From Paenibacillus sp. W2I17 (GTDB taxonomy: Bacteria > Bacillota > Bacilli > Paenibacillales > Paenibacillaceae), in NCBI RefSeq assembly GCF_030815985.1, contig NZ_JAUSXM010000001.1, forward strand, positions 3,844,001 to 3,908,000: DNA of 64,000 bases. The letters are read 5' to 3'. Both the position numbers and the translations under genes were made by a program. This document shows positions 25,001 to 34,149 of the stretch, piece after piece. The notes under the pieces are model-generated. The model saw only the letters and a list, made by a program, of their open reading frames with translations, made no database searches and was not told the origin of the DNA. The stretch's first letter is position 1, and each line of letters begins with the position of its first letter.

Positions 25001-26425
25001 TCACCCTTTGTTAAACATAACAAACTTCAATTCCGTCATTTCCTCTACAGCATATTTTACACCTTCACGCCCAATCCCACTCTGTTTCACCCCACCATAG
25101 GGCATGTGATCCACTCGGAACGTCGGAATATCATTAATCATAACTCCGCCTGCTTCGATCTGATCGACAGCATGGAGGGCGGTGTTGATATCGTTTGTAA
25201 ATACGCCTGCCTGAAGCCCGTATATCGAATCGTTAACATGTTCAATACCTTCTTCAACGGAATCTACCGTATTGATCACAACGATGGGTGCAAACACTTC
25301 CTGACAGGATACCTTGGCATCACGCGGAACGTTAATCAGTACCGTTGGACGCAGAACGCCTCCTTCAGCTTGACCGCCTGCTGCCACTTCAGCCCCTGCC
25401 TGTTTGGCTTCTTCAATCCAGTCGAGTGTACGCTGTACATCCTTGGAAGTAATCAGCGCAGAGACCACCGTATCCGGGCTCAGCGGGTCTCCGACCACCA
25501 CTTGTTTAGCCGCTTCAGCGAAACGCCGGATGAATTCTTCCGAGATGTCACGATGTACGTAGATTCGCTGTAGCGAGATACATACCTGTCCCTGATACGT
25601 GAAAGCTCCGGTCACACATCGAGGAACCACTTTGTCCAGGTCTGCGTCCTTATCCACGATCACCGCTGCATTCGACCCAAGCTCCAGTGTCACGCGTTTG
25701 AGTCCTGCTTTGCTACGAATGCTCGTGCCTACCGCTGGACTGCCTGTAAACGTAATGTGAGCAACACTAGGGTGCTCAACAAGCACATCACCAATGGTTT
25801 TGCCATCACCGCTCACCACGTTCAGTGCACCATCCGGCAATCCGGCTTCCTGAAGCAGATTAGCGATGTAATAGGAAGACAGAGGGGTCTGCTCCGCAGG
25901 TTTGAGAACAATCGTATTGCCCGCTGCCAGCGCTGGGCCTACCTTGTGAGCTACCAGGTTCATTGGAAAATTAAATGGTGTAATCGCACCGATGACACCT
26001 AGAGGTTGCCGCATCGTATAGCCGATACGCCCTTCTCCACCTTTGGCTGCATCCATCGGAACCGTCTCTCCGGTCAGCCGCTTGGCTTCTTCGGCGGCAA
26101 AACGATACGTTTCCACTGTCCGGTCAACCTCAGCCAGTGCTGCCGTAATTGGCTTCGCCGCTTCAAGCGCTATGATTCGCGCTGCTTCTTCCTTGCGTTC
26201 TTCAAGCATGGAGGACAACTTGTACAGAATATCTGCACGCTGATGTGCAGGCATCTGGCGCATTGCCTTCCCAGCTTGAACCGCAGCTGCAACAGCAGCC
26301 TCCGCTTCCTCGGCTGAAGCCGAAGAGACTTCTGCCAGCGTTTCCCCGGAGTATGGTGCTTGAAGTGTTTTATAATCTACAGATTCGGTCAGCTTGCCCC
26401 CGATAAACAGATGTTGTTTTTTCAT
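25001..26425 (-). CDS. NAD(P)-dependent aldehyde dehydrogenase
   Basis: A 474-residue cytoplasmic oxidoreductase turning aldehydes into acids. ITPFNFPMNL is the cofactor entry block, FTGSPAVG the Rossmann turn, catalytic Glu is in LELGSNAAVIV and catalytic Cys in GQVCISLQR. MPYGGVKQSGIGREG is the usual C-terminal block. The Ser-Asn after LELG and the Cys context resemble GapN/lactaldehyde-type enzymes rather than betaine aldehyde dehydrogenases. The ATG at 26425 has GGAGG 9 nt upstream; an in-frame ATG three codons earlier abuts that site. It lies 162 nt after the universal stress protein gene and may be independent. Confidence 0.9.
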   Translation of the reverse strand: MKKQHLFIGGKLTESVDYKTLQAPYSGETLAEVSSASAEEAEAAVAAAVQAGKAMRQMPAHQRADILYKLSSMLEERKEEAARIIALEAAKPITAALAEVDRTVETYRFAAEEAKRLTGETVPMDAAKGGEGRIGYTMRQPLGVIGAITPFNFPMNLVAHKVGPALAAGNTIVLKPAEQTPLSSYYIANLLQEAGLPDGALNVVSGDGKTIGDVLVEHPSVAHITFTGSPAVGTSIRSKAGLKRVTLELGSNAAVIVDKDADLDKVVPRCVTGAFTYQGQVCISLQRIYVHRDISEEFIRRFAEAAKQVVVGDPLSPDTVVSALITSKDVQRTLDWIEEAKQAGAEVAAGGQAEGGVLRPTVLINVPRDAKVSCQEVFAPIVVINTVDSVEEGIEHVNDSIYGLQAGVFTNDINTALHAVDQIEAGGVMINDIPTFRVDHMPYGGVKQSGIGREGVKYAVEEMTELKFVMFNKG

Positions 26426-26587
26426 ATGCTGCATCCTCCATCCTTTTAGAGCCTATTGAACTTAATCTATTTATACACTATTTCCGTGCCATCAACCCAC
26501 TACGGTGTTCGGCAATCATGGCTTGTAACGTACCTGATGAGCCATTGTGGCGATCTTGAGCTATTGCATTATAAAGGATTTCACAAC

Positions 26588-27010
26588 CTATTTAACCGTC
26601 AGGACGGGGCATTCTGCATGTTTTAACACGCCATGACTGACACTGCCCACGATCATCTCTGCGAGCATGCCTTTCCCGCCTGTACCCATCACAATCATTC
26701 CACAATCTCGTTCACGCGCCACACGGCAGATCTCATTAACGGGATCACCTGCAATCAGCAGTGTTTCATACGCAACGTCCCGTCCAGACAGCTGTCTGGT
26801 CACCGGTTCTATAATATGTTGCCCTTCTTCGGCAATACGAGCTTCCAGATCAACACCCAATGCAGGTTCATTGATAGAGATAGCCGGATTAACATGCACG
26901 ATCAACAGACTTGCGGGATGTTTCATATCTTCAGCCAGGATCAGTGCTTGCTCCAAAGCCTTATGCGCATGATCCGAACCATCAACAGCAACCAATATAT
27001 GTTTCAACAT
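26588..27010 (-). CDS. Universal stress protein (UspA family)
   Basis: A 140-residue alpha/beta nucleotide-binding protein. ILVAVDGSDHAHKAL is the N-terminal strand and helix; the ATP-binding G-x2-G-x9-G-S motif is MGTGGKGMLAEMIVGSVSHGVL, ending with PVLTVK. Such proteins often bind ATP and aid stress survival. It starts 18 nt after the MFS stop and has AGGAGG before its ATG, so it is co-transcribed with that transporter. A shared CACAGGAGGAATT leader is found before both genes. Confidence 0.93.
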   Translation of the reverse strand: MLKHILVAVDGSDHAHKALEQALILAEDMKHPASLLIVHVNPAISINEPALGVDLEARIAEEGQHIIEPVTRQLSGRDVAYETLLIAGDPVNEICRVARERDCGMIVMGTGGKGMLAEMIVGSVSHGVLKHAECPVLTVK

Positions 27011-27028
27011 TGCAATTCCTCCTGTGAA

Positions 27029-28249
27029 TTAATGTGATGTAATAGCAGAATCGATATCCCGCAGATGATGACGGCGTACCAGCAGTACCACGACACCAAT
27101 CAGAACCATTAATGCGCCAAAATAAAACGGCGTTTCCGGCAGGAACCACTCGGACAATTTACCTGCAAGCCATGGAGCAAGTGCACCACCCAGGAAACGA
27201 ACGAAGCTGTATGCAGCAGAAGCAACAGAACGCTCCACAGGTGCAGCTTCCATAACAGCCGTTGTAATCAATGTGTTGTTAATCCCAAGGAAAATCCCCG
27301 CTACAATGACTGCAATAATAACGGTAGTTGGTGAACCCATCACCGTACCTACTGCCATAACAACCAGATCAATCGCGAACAATGTAAGCATGACACTCAT
27401 GGACGGAACCGATCCGAATCGGCGTTGTAATCTTGGTGCGACGAATACAGACGTAATCGCCAGCATCAGTCCCCAGCCAAAGAATACGTAACCCAGGCCG
27501 TGCTCATCCAGATTCATGACATATGGTGAATAAGCCATCAAGGTAAAGAAACCAAAGTTATACAGAAAGGCGGTAATCGCCAATGTTTTCAATGAAGGAT
27601 AACTTAATGCTTTGAACGGATCGGACAAAGAACTGCGTGTTTTCGGTTTGGCCATTTTGGGCAGCATAAATGTAATGCTTATAAACGCAATTGCCATCAG
27701 AACAGCCACCCCATAGAACGGGCCACGCCAAGAGATGGAACCTAGCTCACCACCAAGCAGCGGTCCAACCGCAATCCCGAGACCAAGTGCTGCTTCATAC
27801 AAAATAATTGCCTTGGCTGTCCCCGACGTGGACAATCCCACAATGGCAGATAACGCCGTTGCGATGAATAAGGCATTACCCAGTCCCCAACCGCCACGGT
27901 AACCAACCAGTGCACCTACCGTGTCTGAGGTACCGCCGAGGAACGAGAAGATAATAATCAGCAATATACCGCTGAGCAGCGTCCACTTCACACCAATCCG
28001 GCTGGATACGACACCTGTAATCAGCATCGCTACCCCGGTTACAGCGTTATAACTGGTAAATAGTAGTGACACCTGGCTTTTCGAAGCATGCAGCTGATCT
28101 GCAATCGCAGGCAGAATCGGGTCAACCAGACCCAGACCCATAAAGGATATGATACATGCAAAGGCAACCGCCCATACCGCTCGCGGTTGGGATAACAGGC
28201 CCCCACGTGATGACGGCAATTCGTCCGGTAATGATGGCTCTCTTTTCAT
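27029..28249 (-). CDS. MFS transporter
   Basis: 406 residues, about 12 hydrophobic helices, no large central loop. FMGLGLVDPILPAIADQLHASKSQVSLLFTSY is the first helix pair usual in bacterial drug exporters; motif C-like GLGIAVGPLLGGELGSISWRGPFYG is in helix 5. The start at 28249 (MKREPSL) is chosen because AGGAGG lies 9 nt upstream; longer readings lack one. A MerR regulator lies upstream on the same strand, and a universal stress protein gene follows at once. Efflux of a toxic compound under MerR control is a reasonable inference. Confidence 0.88.
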   Translation of the reverse strand: MKREPSLPDELPSSRGGLLSQPRAVWAVAFACIISFMGLGLVDPILPAIADQLHASKSQVSLLFTSYNAVTGVAMLITGVVSSRIGVKWTLLSGILLIIIFSFLGGTSDTVGALVGYRGGWGLGNALFIATALSAIVGLSTSGTAKAIILYEAALGLGIAVGPLLGGELGSISWRGPFYGVAVLMAIAFISITFMLPKMAKPKTRSSLSDPFKALSYPSLKTLAITAFLYNFGFFTLMAYSPYVMNLDEHGLGYVFFGWGLMLAITSVFVAPRLQRRFGSVPSMSVMLTLFAIDLVVMAVGTVMGSPTTVIIAVIVAGIFLGINNTLITTAVMEAAPVERSVASAAYSFVRFLGGALAPWLAGKLSEWFLPETPFYFGALMVLIGVVVLLVRRHHLRDIDSAITSH

Positions 28250-28479
28250 ACGTAATTCCTCCTGTGAATAATTTATGTGGTGAATCTTTTTATTTGAAAA
28301 CAACCGTGAAAATAATGAAAACATTCTATGCATTTTCAGAATTAGAGGTAACAAAACGGCACAAATGACACCGAAACATCCGGTGTTTGTACAGGATCGC
28401 CACAGGTACTATGGTGCTCACTCCATGTAGCGATTATGTGTATACAGTTTTGTTTATTAAACTTTAGATGCTAATTCGG

Positions 28480-28932
28480 TTAGCCGTCTTCATCACCCTG
28501 CGGATCATGTGCCTGTAACTTCTGAATACCGCTCCGAACGCGTTCACGTAGCTCTTCCAGTTCAGTCTGTACGGCATGTATGCTCTGAAGTTTCTGCTCA
28601 ATCAGTTGCAGCTGACCATCCAGCGTTGTTTCCATCGCGGTAAGCTTCTCGATCCGTTCTCTTACCTCGGTCGTCTGCTGGTAGTCAAAACGTTGTTCGT
28701 TCAAGGCATCTGCCGTTGCCACATAGGTATGTAACTCCTGAAGGGAGAATCCAAGTACCTCTTTGGCGCGAACCACCTTCTTCAGATAATCGATATCCTC
28801 CCGAGTGTATAACCGCGTACCGCCATCTGTCCGCTGAGGTGAAGGCATGACACCAATCTCTTCATAATACCGAATGGTTCGCTTGGTCAAACCACATTCC
28901 TTGGCTACGTCGTCGATTTTATATAAACTCAT
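28480..28932 (-). CDS. MerR family transcriptional regulator
   Basis: 150 residues. The classical MerR HTH is clear: YKIDDVAKECGLTKRTIRYYEEIGVM, then RTDGGTRLYTREDIDYLKKV, with the DNA-contacting RYYE and R-Y pairs. A long dimer coiled coil (ERIEKLTAMETTLDGQLQLIEQKL) and a short acidic tail without metal-binding cysteines follow. The ATG at 28932 has GAGGTGAGGG upstream. A near-perfect sigma-A promoter with a three-fold AACGTT operator sits in front (28974-29006), so it likely controls itself and the downstream MFS gene. Confidence 0.9.
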   Translation of the reverse strand: MSLYKIDDVAKECGLTKRTIRYYEEIGVMPSPQRTDGGTRLYTREDIDYLKKVVRAKEVLGFSLQELHTYVATADALNEQRFDYQQTTEVRERIEKLTAMETTLDGQLQLIEQKLQSIHAVQTELEELRERVRSGIQKLQAHDPQGDEDG

Positions 28933-28973
28933 TTCCCTCACCTCTTCCATATGTCTATAATGTTATGTACATA

Positions 28974-29006
28974 ATTATATATAAAATTAACGTTAACGTC
29001 AACGTT
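28974..29006 (-). promoter_or_regulatory. Sigma-A promoter with AACGTT operator before the MerR gene
   Basis: On the minus strand, TTGACG (29002-28997), 17 nt, and TATAAT (28979-28974). The -35 box and spacer are covered by three consecutive hexamers AACGTT, AACGTC, AACGTT (28989-29006). Such dyads between -35 and -10 are the usual MerR-family site. Confidence 0.75.
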
Positions 29007-29064
29007 AGATTTCATGTATGAAGTTTAGCAAGTTTAACAGCCTCTTCACTTCTCTATCTTCAAT

Positions 29065-29095
29065 AAAAAAAAGACCCGCTTCACACGCAGGTCTT
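29065..29095 (-). terminator. Terminator of the sdpI-like gene
   Basis: AAGACCCGC (29071-29079) pairs with GCAGGTCTT (29087-29095), one mismatch, followed by T8 on the minus strand. Confidence 0.85.
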
Positions 29096-29123
29096 CCTCT
29101 GTACACTATTCATTCATTTTACC

Positions 29124-29486
29124 TTAAACGTTCTGCTCATTCTGTTGCTGTTGCTGTTGAGCACGCTGCATTTGCTTCAACCGGCCTTCAACTCTGGTAA
29201 ACAATCTGAACGTATAAAATCCTGTAGCAACCAGACTCAGCACCAAAGCTCGTACATCTGTAAGCCAGAAACCGATAATGCCGAATATCGTAATGATCAC
29301 ACCAAATTGCATCATTAGATTGGCGCTATAACTTTGCGCTTCGTTCCACAACTCGGGATTACTCATTGCGCGCGGGGTCCGATACCCATATATTCCGTTA
29401 ATCATTTTTGGTGGTTTTTTGAACACCATGAACCCCAGAATGAAATAACACACTCCGATAATGATCCCTACTACTGCTCCTGTCAA
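29124..29486 (-). CDS. SdpI family membrane protein
   Basis: 120 residues with three hydrophobic segments. NGIYGYRTPRAMSNPELWNEAQSYSA is the diagnostic SdpI motif. In B. subtilis SdpI gives immunity to the SdpC killing factor and signals through SdpR; here no sdpC or sdpR lies nearby, so the role may be general membrane stress. The C-terminus is a Gln-rich cytoplasmic tail. TTG at 29486 has AAGGGGAG 6 nt upstream and no ATG fits. Confidence 0.86.
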   Translation of the reverse strand: MTGAVVGIIIGVCYFILGFMVFKKPPKMINGIYGYRTPRAMSNPELWNEAQSYSANLMMQFGVIITIFGIIGFWLTDVRALVLSLVATGFYTFRLFTRVEGRLKQMQRAQQQQQQNEQNV

Positions 29487-29640
29487 AACGTTCTCCCCTT
29501 CACTGTTGTCTTCCTTAGACCTGCTTACACTGACACTCCGATGACAGAATAACCTGCGATGGTATCTTCGCTTCTTCAGGTTATCTCTGTCCTCTCCGTT
29601 CTCGTGTAAATGTCTAGTTAGACTTATCTACATAAAAATA

Positions 29641-29672
29641 TAAAAACGGCTCTACGTATATACGAAGAGCCG
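29641..29672 (-). terminator. Terminator of the P-type ATPase gene
   Basis: CGGCTCT/AGAGCCG with an inner CGTA/TACG pair (29647-29672), followed on the minus strand by a T5 run and more T-rich sequence. Confidence 0.85.
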
Positions 29673-29691
29673 CCTGGATCGTTTCGTAAAC

Positions 29692-31923
29692 TTAGATATT
29701 CTTCACACGAAGTACACGCATGGCGTTCAGGACGGCCAGCACCGTGACACCGACATCGGAGAATACCGCTTCCCACATGGTAGCTATGCCGAACACACCG
29801 AGTAGCAGGAAGATCGCTTTAACCCCCAAAGCAAACGCGATATTTTGCCATACAATCATTCGTGTACGCTTAGCAATGCGGATTGCACTCGCTAGTTTCG
29901 ACGGTTCATCGGTCATGATGACCACATCAGCCGCTTCAATCGCGGCATCCGAGCCGAGCCCACCCATGGCCACGCCCACATCGGCGCGCGCCAGTACAGG
30001 TGTATCGTTGATACCGTCACCGACAAACACCATTTTTTCCTTCGGAGATTTGGCAGCTTCCAGTTGCTCCAGTCGTTCGACTTTATCCTGTGGCAACAAT
30101 TCAGCGTATACCTCATCCACACCCAGCTCACGTCCTACCGCGTCACCTACGGCTTTGGCATCACCTGTCAGCATGACCGTTTTGCGGATGCCGAGTTTCT
30201 TCAGCGCCTGAATGGCCGCGGCTGCATCATCCTTGACTTCATCGGCAATGATCAGATGACCAACATACGTGCCAGCTTCAGCCACGTGAACTATCGTTCC
30301 TGTCGTCTCTGGTGTGGTATAGGATATACCTGCCTGCTTCATTAATTTGGCGTTGCCTGCCAGCACTTCCCGACCATCGACACTCACCTTAATCCCGTGT
30401 CCGGCAACCTCATCATAACCTTCCACACCTTGCGTAGGAATGGCCTTGGCCCAAGCTACGCGAATGGATTCGGCAATCGGATGATTGGAGTTGGCTTCCG
30501 CAATGGCTGCCAGCTTCATCAGTTCTTCTTCCGTACGTCCACCTTCGGGACGAATGGCTGTTACTTTGAATACACCTTTGGTTAGTGTACCCGTTTTATC
30601 AAAAACAACGACTTTCACATCGTTCAACGCTTCAAGGTAGTTACTGCCTTTGACAAGAATCCCGTTACGTGAAGCTGCTCCGATACCACCAAAGAATCCA
30701 AGTGGAATAGAAACCACCAGCGCACAAGGGCATGAGATAACCAGGAAGACCAATGCACGATAGATCCAATCGGCAAATGTTGCACCACTAAGTATCAACG
30801 GCGGAACAAATGCAATCACGGCTGCAAGGATAACAACAACCGGTGTGTAATAACGAGCAAATTTACTAATAAAATGTTCTGTTTTCGCTTTCCGACTGCT
30901 CGCGTTCTGCACCAGGTCCAAAATCTTGGATACCGTTGATTCACCAAACGTTTTGGTAACTTCAATTGTCAGCATACCATTTTTGTTCACAAATCCACTC
31001 AGTACATCACTTCCGGGCTCCAATTCACGAGGTACGGATTCACCTGTCAGAGCAGAAGTGTCCACCATGGAACGCCCAGCTCTAACGATACCATCCAGCG
31101 GTACTCGCTCTCCTGCTTTCACGACAATACGATCACCAATCCGTACGTCTTCCGGAGATACACGCCGTGTCTCGTCACCCGAACCCGTCAGGATATTCGC
31201 GTAGTCAGGGCGAATGTCCATGAGCGCTTGAATCGACTTGCGTGACCGATTAACCGCCATGCCCTGAAACAGCTCCCCGAGCTGATAAAACAGCATAACC
31301 GCTACCCCTTCTGGATACTCTCCAATCGCAAAGGCACCCAAGGTAGCGACGGACATCAGGAAGTATTCATCGAATACCTGACCGCGGATGATGTTTTTGG
31401 ACGCCTGGAGCACGATATCTCCCCCGGCAATCAGATATGCGAGCGCATATAGAGTAAACTGTGCCCAGCCCTCCAGCGGCGACCAGATTGCGGCTGCGAG
31501 CAACACAGAACCTGCAGCAAGACGAGCAAGCAACACTTTTGTCTGTCCTGCACCATGTTCATGCGAGTGTTTGCCATGTGAATGTGAGTGTCCATGATCA
31601 TGTCCAGTATGGTCATGACGGTGTTTATGCGCACCAACTGCACTCCCTGTATGGGTGTGCACATGTCCGTTCATCTGTTTTCCTTTTTCCGAAATGCGAA
31701 TATGAGGCTCCAGCCGAAGCACTTTGCGCTTCGCTTCTTCCACTACCTGTTCATCCATGTCGGAAGTGGTGTGTAGCGATAATGTTTTGGTAACAAAATT
31801 GACAGAGCATTCGTTAATGCCCTTAATTTTTTTGACGCCATTTTCGATCTTCAATGCGCAGTTCGCACAATCCAGTCCATCAAGCAGCAGTTCCCTTTTC
31901 ACCTGTTCCTGTCCGGTTCCCAT
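29692..31923 (-). CDS. cadA: Zn/Cd/Pb-exporting P1B-type ATPase
   Basis: 743-residue inner-membrane metal exporter. The N-terminal HMA domain has Cys19-x2-Cys22 (DCANC). A His-rich linker follows at about residues 85-130, dense in HDH and HSH. The core has TM segments, the metal site CPC in ISCPCALVVS, phosphorylation Asp in DKTGTLTKG, HP in NSNHPIAES, and hinge GDGINDTPVL. The CPC form with the His-rich loop is the P1B-2 (Zn/Cd/Pb) type. It is divergent from a CzrA-like repressor over a 227-nt operator region, so metal induction is likely. Cobalt cannot be excluded. Confidence 0.94.
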   Translation of the reverse strand: MGTGQEQVKRELLLDGLDCANCALKIENGVKKIKGINECSVNFVTKTLSLHTTSDMDEQVVEEAKRKVLRLEPHIRISEKGKQMNGHVHTHTGSAVGAHKHRHDHTGHDHGHSHSHGKHSHEHGAGQTKVLLARLAAGSVLLAAAIWSPLEGWAQFTLYALAYLIAGGDIVLQASKNIIRGQVFDEYFLMSVATLGAFAIGEYPEGVAVMLFYQLGELFQGMAVNRSRKSIQALMDIRPDYANILTGSGDETRRVSPEDVRIGDRIVVKAGERVPLDGIVRAGRSMVDTSALTGESVPRELEPGSDVLSGFVNKNGMLTIEVTKTFGESTVSKILDLVQNASSRKAKTEHFISKFARYYTPVVVILAAVIAFVPPLILSGATFADWIYRALVFLVISCPCALVVSIPLGFFGGIGAASRNGILVKGSNYLEALNDVKVVVFDKTGTLTKGVFKVTAIRPEGGRTEEELMKLAAIAEANSNHPIAESIRVAWAKAIPTQGVEGYDEVAGHGIKVSVDGREVLAGNAKLMKQAGISYTTPETTGTIVHVAEAGTYVGHLIIADEVKDDAAAAIQALKKLGIRKTVMLTGDAKAVGDAVGRELGVDEVYAELLPQDKVERLEQLEAAKSPKEKMVFVGDGINDTPVLARADVGVAMGGLGSDAAIEAADVVIMTDEPSKLASAIRIAKRTRMIVWQNIAFALGVKAIFLLLGVFGIATMWEAVFSDVGVTVLAVLNAMRVLRVKNI

Positions 31924-31978
31924 GTGAATTCTCCCCTTTGCAGTACAAAAACGATGTTATATTTCAATTGTATTCAAT

Positions 31979-31998
31979 ATATGAGCACTCATTCATAT
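31979..31998. promoter_or_regulatory. Candidate ArsR/SmtB operator between cadA and its regulator
   Basis: ATATGA (31979-31984) and TCATAT (31993-31998) form an imperfect palindrome ATATGAGCACTCATTCATAT, close to known CzrA/SmtB sites. It lies 56 nt before the ATPase start. A TATAAT at 32110-32115 is a likely -10 box for the regulator gene. Confidence 0.65.
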
Positions 31999-32150
31999 GT
32001 TTAGTTACCCCTATTATATGCACGCCTAAACATGAGTGTCAACAATCGTTGTTGATTTTTCATACAGATTATGCTAATAGTAATCATTTCGCTTTAGGCG
32101 GGTTTTGGATATAATAGAGCTATAGTTGTTAACATAGGCGGTGATAGGAA

Positions 32151-32522
32151 ATGGAACAACCGGTTAAAGCACCAAGCGAATGTGATGCAGCCTGCTCAGG
32201 CACTGAAGCCGACGTGCAGACGATTCGCACTTCACTCATAGATCGGGAGACGTCTTCCGAGATGGCAGATTGGTTCAAGGCATTCAGCGACCCCACACGT
32301 CTACGTATTATTGATGCGCTGTTACAGAAGGAATTATGTGTTCATGACCTGACGGTTCTGCTCGACATGGGACAGTCGGCCATTTCACACCAGCTGCGTT
32401 CTCTCCGCAACATGCGGATCGTCAAGCGACGCAAGGAAGGCAAGACCGTGTACTACTCTCTGGATGATGCTCACATTGAGCAGATTTTCCTGCAAACGCT
32501 CCAGCATATCAAACACAGCTAG
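32151..32522 (+). CDS. ArsR/SmtB family metal-sensing repressor (CzrA-like)
   Basis: A 123-residue winged-helix repressor. MADWFKAFSDPTRLRIIDALLQKELCVHDL and MGQSAISHQLRSLRNMRIV form the ArsR HTH. The last helix carries Asp106-x-His108 and His119-x2-His122, the same spacing as the alpha-5 zinc site of CzrA. Cys63 in ELCVHDL replaces the ELCVCDL pair of CadC, and Cys11/Cys15 lie near the N-terminus, so an added alpha-3N-like site is possible. It is divergent from the P-type ATPase and probably releases its operator on binding Zn. Confidence 0.92.
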   Translation: MEQPVKAPSECDAACSGTEADVQTIRTSLIDRETSSEMADWFKAFSDPTRLRIIDALLQKELCVHDLTVLLDMGQSAISHQLRSLRNMRIVKRRKEGKTVYYSLDDAHIEQIFLQTLQHIKHS

Positions 32523-32544
32523 GCAGCAGCCAAGCTTGTTCATG

Positions 32545-32600
32545 AAGAAGAACCCCCGCCTCTCGGCTATATGCCGATGGACGGGGGTTCTTCTTGGTAA
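32545..32600 (+). terminator. Terminator of the ArsR-type regulator gene
   Basis: A 14-bp perfect stem, AAGAAGAACCCCCG (32545-32558) with CGGGGGTTCTTCTT (32582-32595), with an inner CGGCTATATGCCG pairing. Confidence 0.85.
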
Positions 32601-32673
32601 GGGTACCGTTTTATACAGGATACAAAGTGACTATATCTTCTGATTAACTATCCATTGGAGCTTGCCACTTTGG

Positions 32674-33834
32674 TCATAAAAGATTGTTTTTGTTCGGATC
32701 ATACAGGCCGGATCTGTCCTTGAACCAGTTGAAGATATGTGATACACATACTTTCAGCACCGCGTATCCTGGAACAGCGAGCAGAATGCCCACGACTCCA
32801 AACAGATTACCCGAAGTCAGAATGACAAAGATAATCGTGATGGGATGAATCTTCAGCGTTTTGCCCATGATCTGTGGTGAGATGAATTTACCCTCGATTA
32901 ACTGCACGATTGTCCATACGGCAACCATCTTCAGCAGCATCACCGGCGAAGTAACCAGGGCCACGATCAACGCAGGTGTAATTGCAATTGCTGGTCCCAG
33001 ATACGGAACAACACTCGTGAACGAGGCGATAATGGCAAGAATCAGTGCATAATCCAGACCAATGACCATATAACCGATGTAGAGTAGAATACCGATGCAG
33101 AAGCTGACGATAATCTGTCCACGAATGAATGAACTGATCTGGTGATTGATGTCTTCCAGCACATGCATTGCGCCCGTACGGCTCTTGATCGGCAGGAAAG
33201 ACAGAATTTTCGCTGGCAGCTTCTTGCCGTCTTTCAGCAGATAGAACAGAATGAATGGAACCGTTACGATAGACAGCACGGTCTCAGTGAAAGCTCCAAG
33301 GAATCCGCCCAATTTGGTCCAGGTCGAGTTCAGAATTTCAGTAGCCTTTTGGGAGATTGTTCCCCACCAGTCCTGCGAATTCAGATTCACCGTTTCCTGG
33401 AACTGACCGAACAGTTGGCTGCCCGTGAGTTCCTCGAACTGCTGTTTTACCGTCTCGCTGTATGTTGGGAAATTTTCGATCAGCCCCATAATCTGGTTCC
33501 GTACAACCGGAATGACTGCCAGCACTACGACGGTCAGAATGCCTCCAATCGCAAGATACAGGATTAGAATGGACCAGCCGCGCTTAATTTTCCACCTCTC
33601 CATCACATCCACAATCGGATTCAGCAGATAATAGAGTATGCCTGACAGAATAATAGGTAGCACAATGGTTTTGATGAGTACTGCGAGCGGATGAAGAACA
33701 AAGGATACTTTGGTCAGAACCATCACGTTCAGTCCCACCAACAGCAGAATCAGCAGAAATAGGACAAACTTGTTGTTAAGAAAAAATCGCTTGAACCGCT
33801 CCGGCCAAACGCGGGGTTGCTCAGGTTGCTCCAT
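32674..33834 (-). CDS. AI-2E family transporter (permease)
   Basis: 386 residues with about 8 hydrophobic segments: two pairs near the N-terminus ([36 protein letters not shown]), a long amphipathic soluble stretch at about residues 120-190, then the C-terminal bundle with the family block [23 protein letters not shown]. Members have been tied to autoinducer-2 or sodium/proton exchange; the substrate here is unknown. GAGAGGA precedes the ATG. It is monocistronic. Confidence 0.88.
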   Translation of the reverse strand: MEQPEQPRVWPERFKRFFLNNKFVLFLLILLLVGLNVMVLTKVSFVLHPLAVLIKTIVLPIILSGILYYLLNPIVDVMERWKIKRGWSILILYLAIGGILTVVVLAVIPVVRNQIMGLIENFPTYSETVKQQFEELTGSQLFGQFQETVNLNSQDWWGTISQKATEILNSTWTKLGGFLGAFTETVLSIVTVPFILFYLLKDGKKLPAKILSFLPIKSRTGAMHVLEDINHQISSFIRGQIIVSFCIGILLYIGYMVIGLDYALILAIIASFTSVVPYLGPAIAITPALIVALVTSPVMLLKMVAVWTIVQLIEGKFISPQIMGKTLKIHPITIIFVILTSGNLFGVVGILLAVPGYAVLKVCVSHIFNWFKDRSGLYDPNKNNLL

Positions 33835-34063
33835 AGGCGTGTCGTCCTCTCTTATGACCCTTAATCAAAACTTAACTATAAAGCTAGATAAATGCCCATA
33901 CACACGAATAAAAAAAATACCTTGTACAAGCCAACATATGTATAACACTCTGGATTTATACGTATGGTACTGATTAACCGTTTCAAATTAAACCGGGTAA
34001 AGTCATTTTACCCCAAAATGAGTCTTCTGCCCCACACGAATCATTTGCAAATTCTCCCTATTC
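33835..34063. other. Intergenic region without a supported gene
   Basis: AT-rich, no ribosome site-linked ORF. It contains the short palindrome CTTGTACAAG near 33921 and presumably the AI-2E-family gene promoter. Confidence 0.45.
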
Positions 34064-34094
34064 AAAAACGGCCCGCCTCACTGGGAGACGAACC
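34064..34094 (-). terminator. Terminator of the luciferase-like monooxygenase gene
   Basis: GGCCCGCCTC (34070-34079) pairs, with G-U wobbles, with GAGACGAACC (34085-34094); T5 follows on the minus strand. Confidence 0.65.
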
Positions 34095-34149
34095 GTAAAT
34101 TTATAGCTATACCCTATCATTAAGCCAGCTTTAACGCTGAAAATGAAGA

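Noticed and set aside
29124..29486. A complete Sdp killing-factor system next to the SdpI-like gene
   Set aside because: Neighbours are a P-type ATPase and a MerR gene; nothing resembles sdpA, sdpB, sdpC or sdpR.
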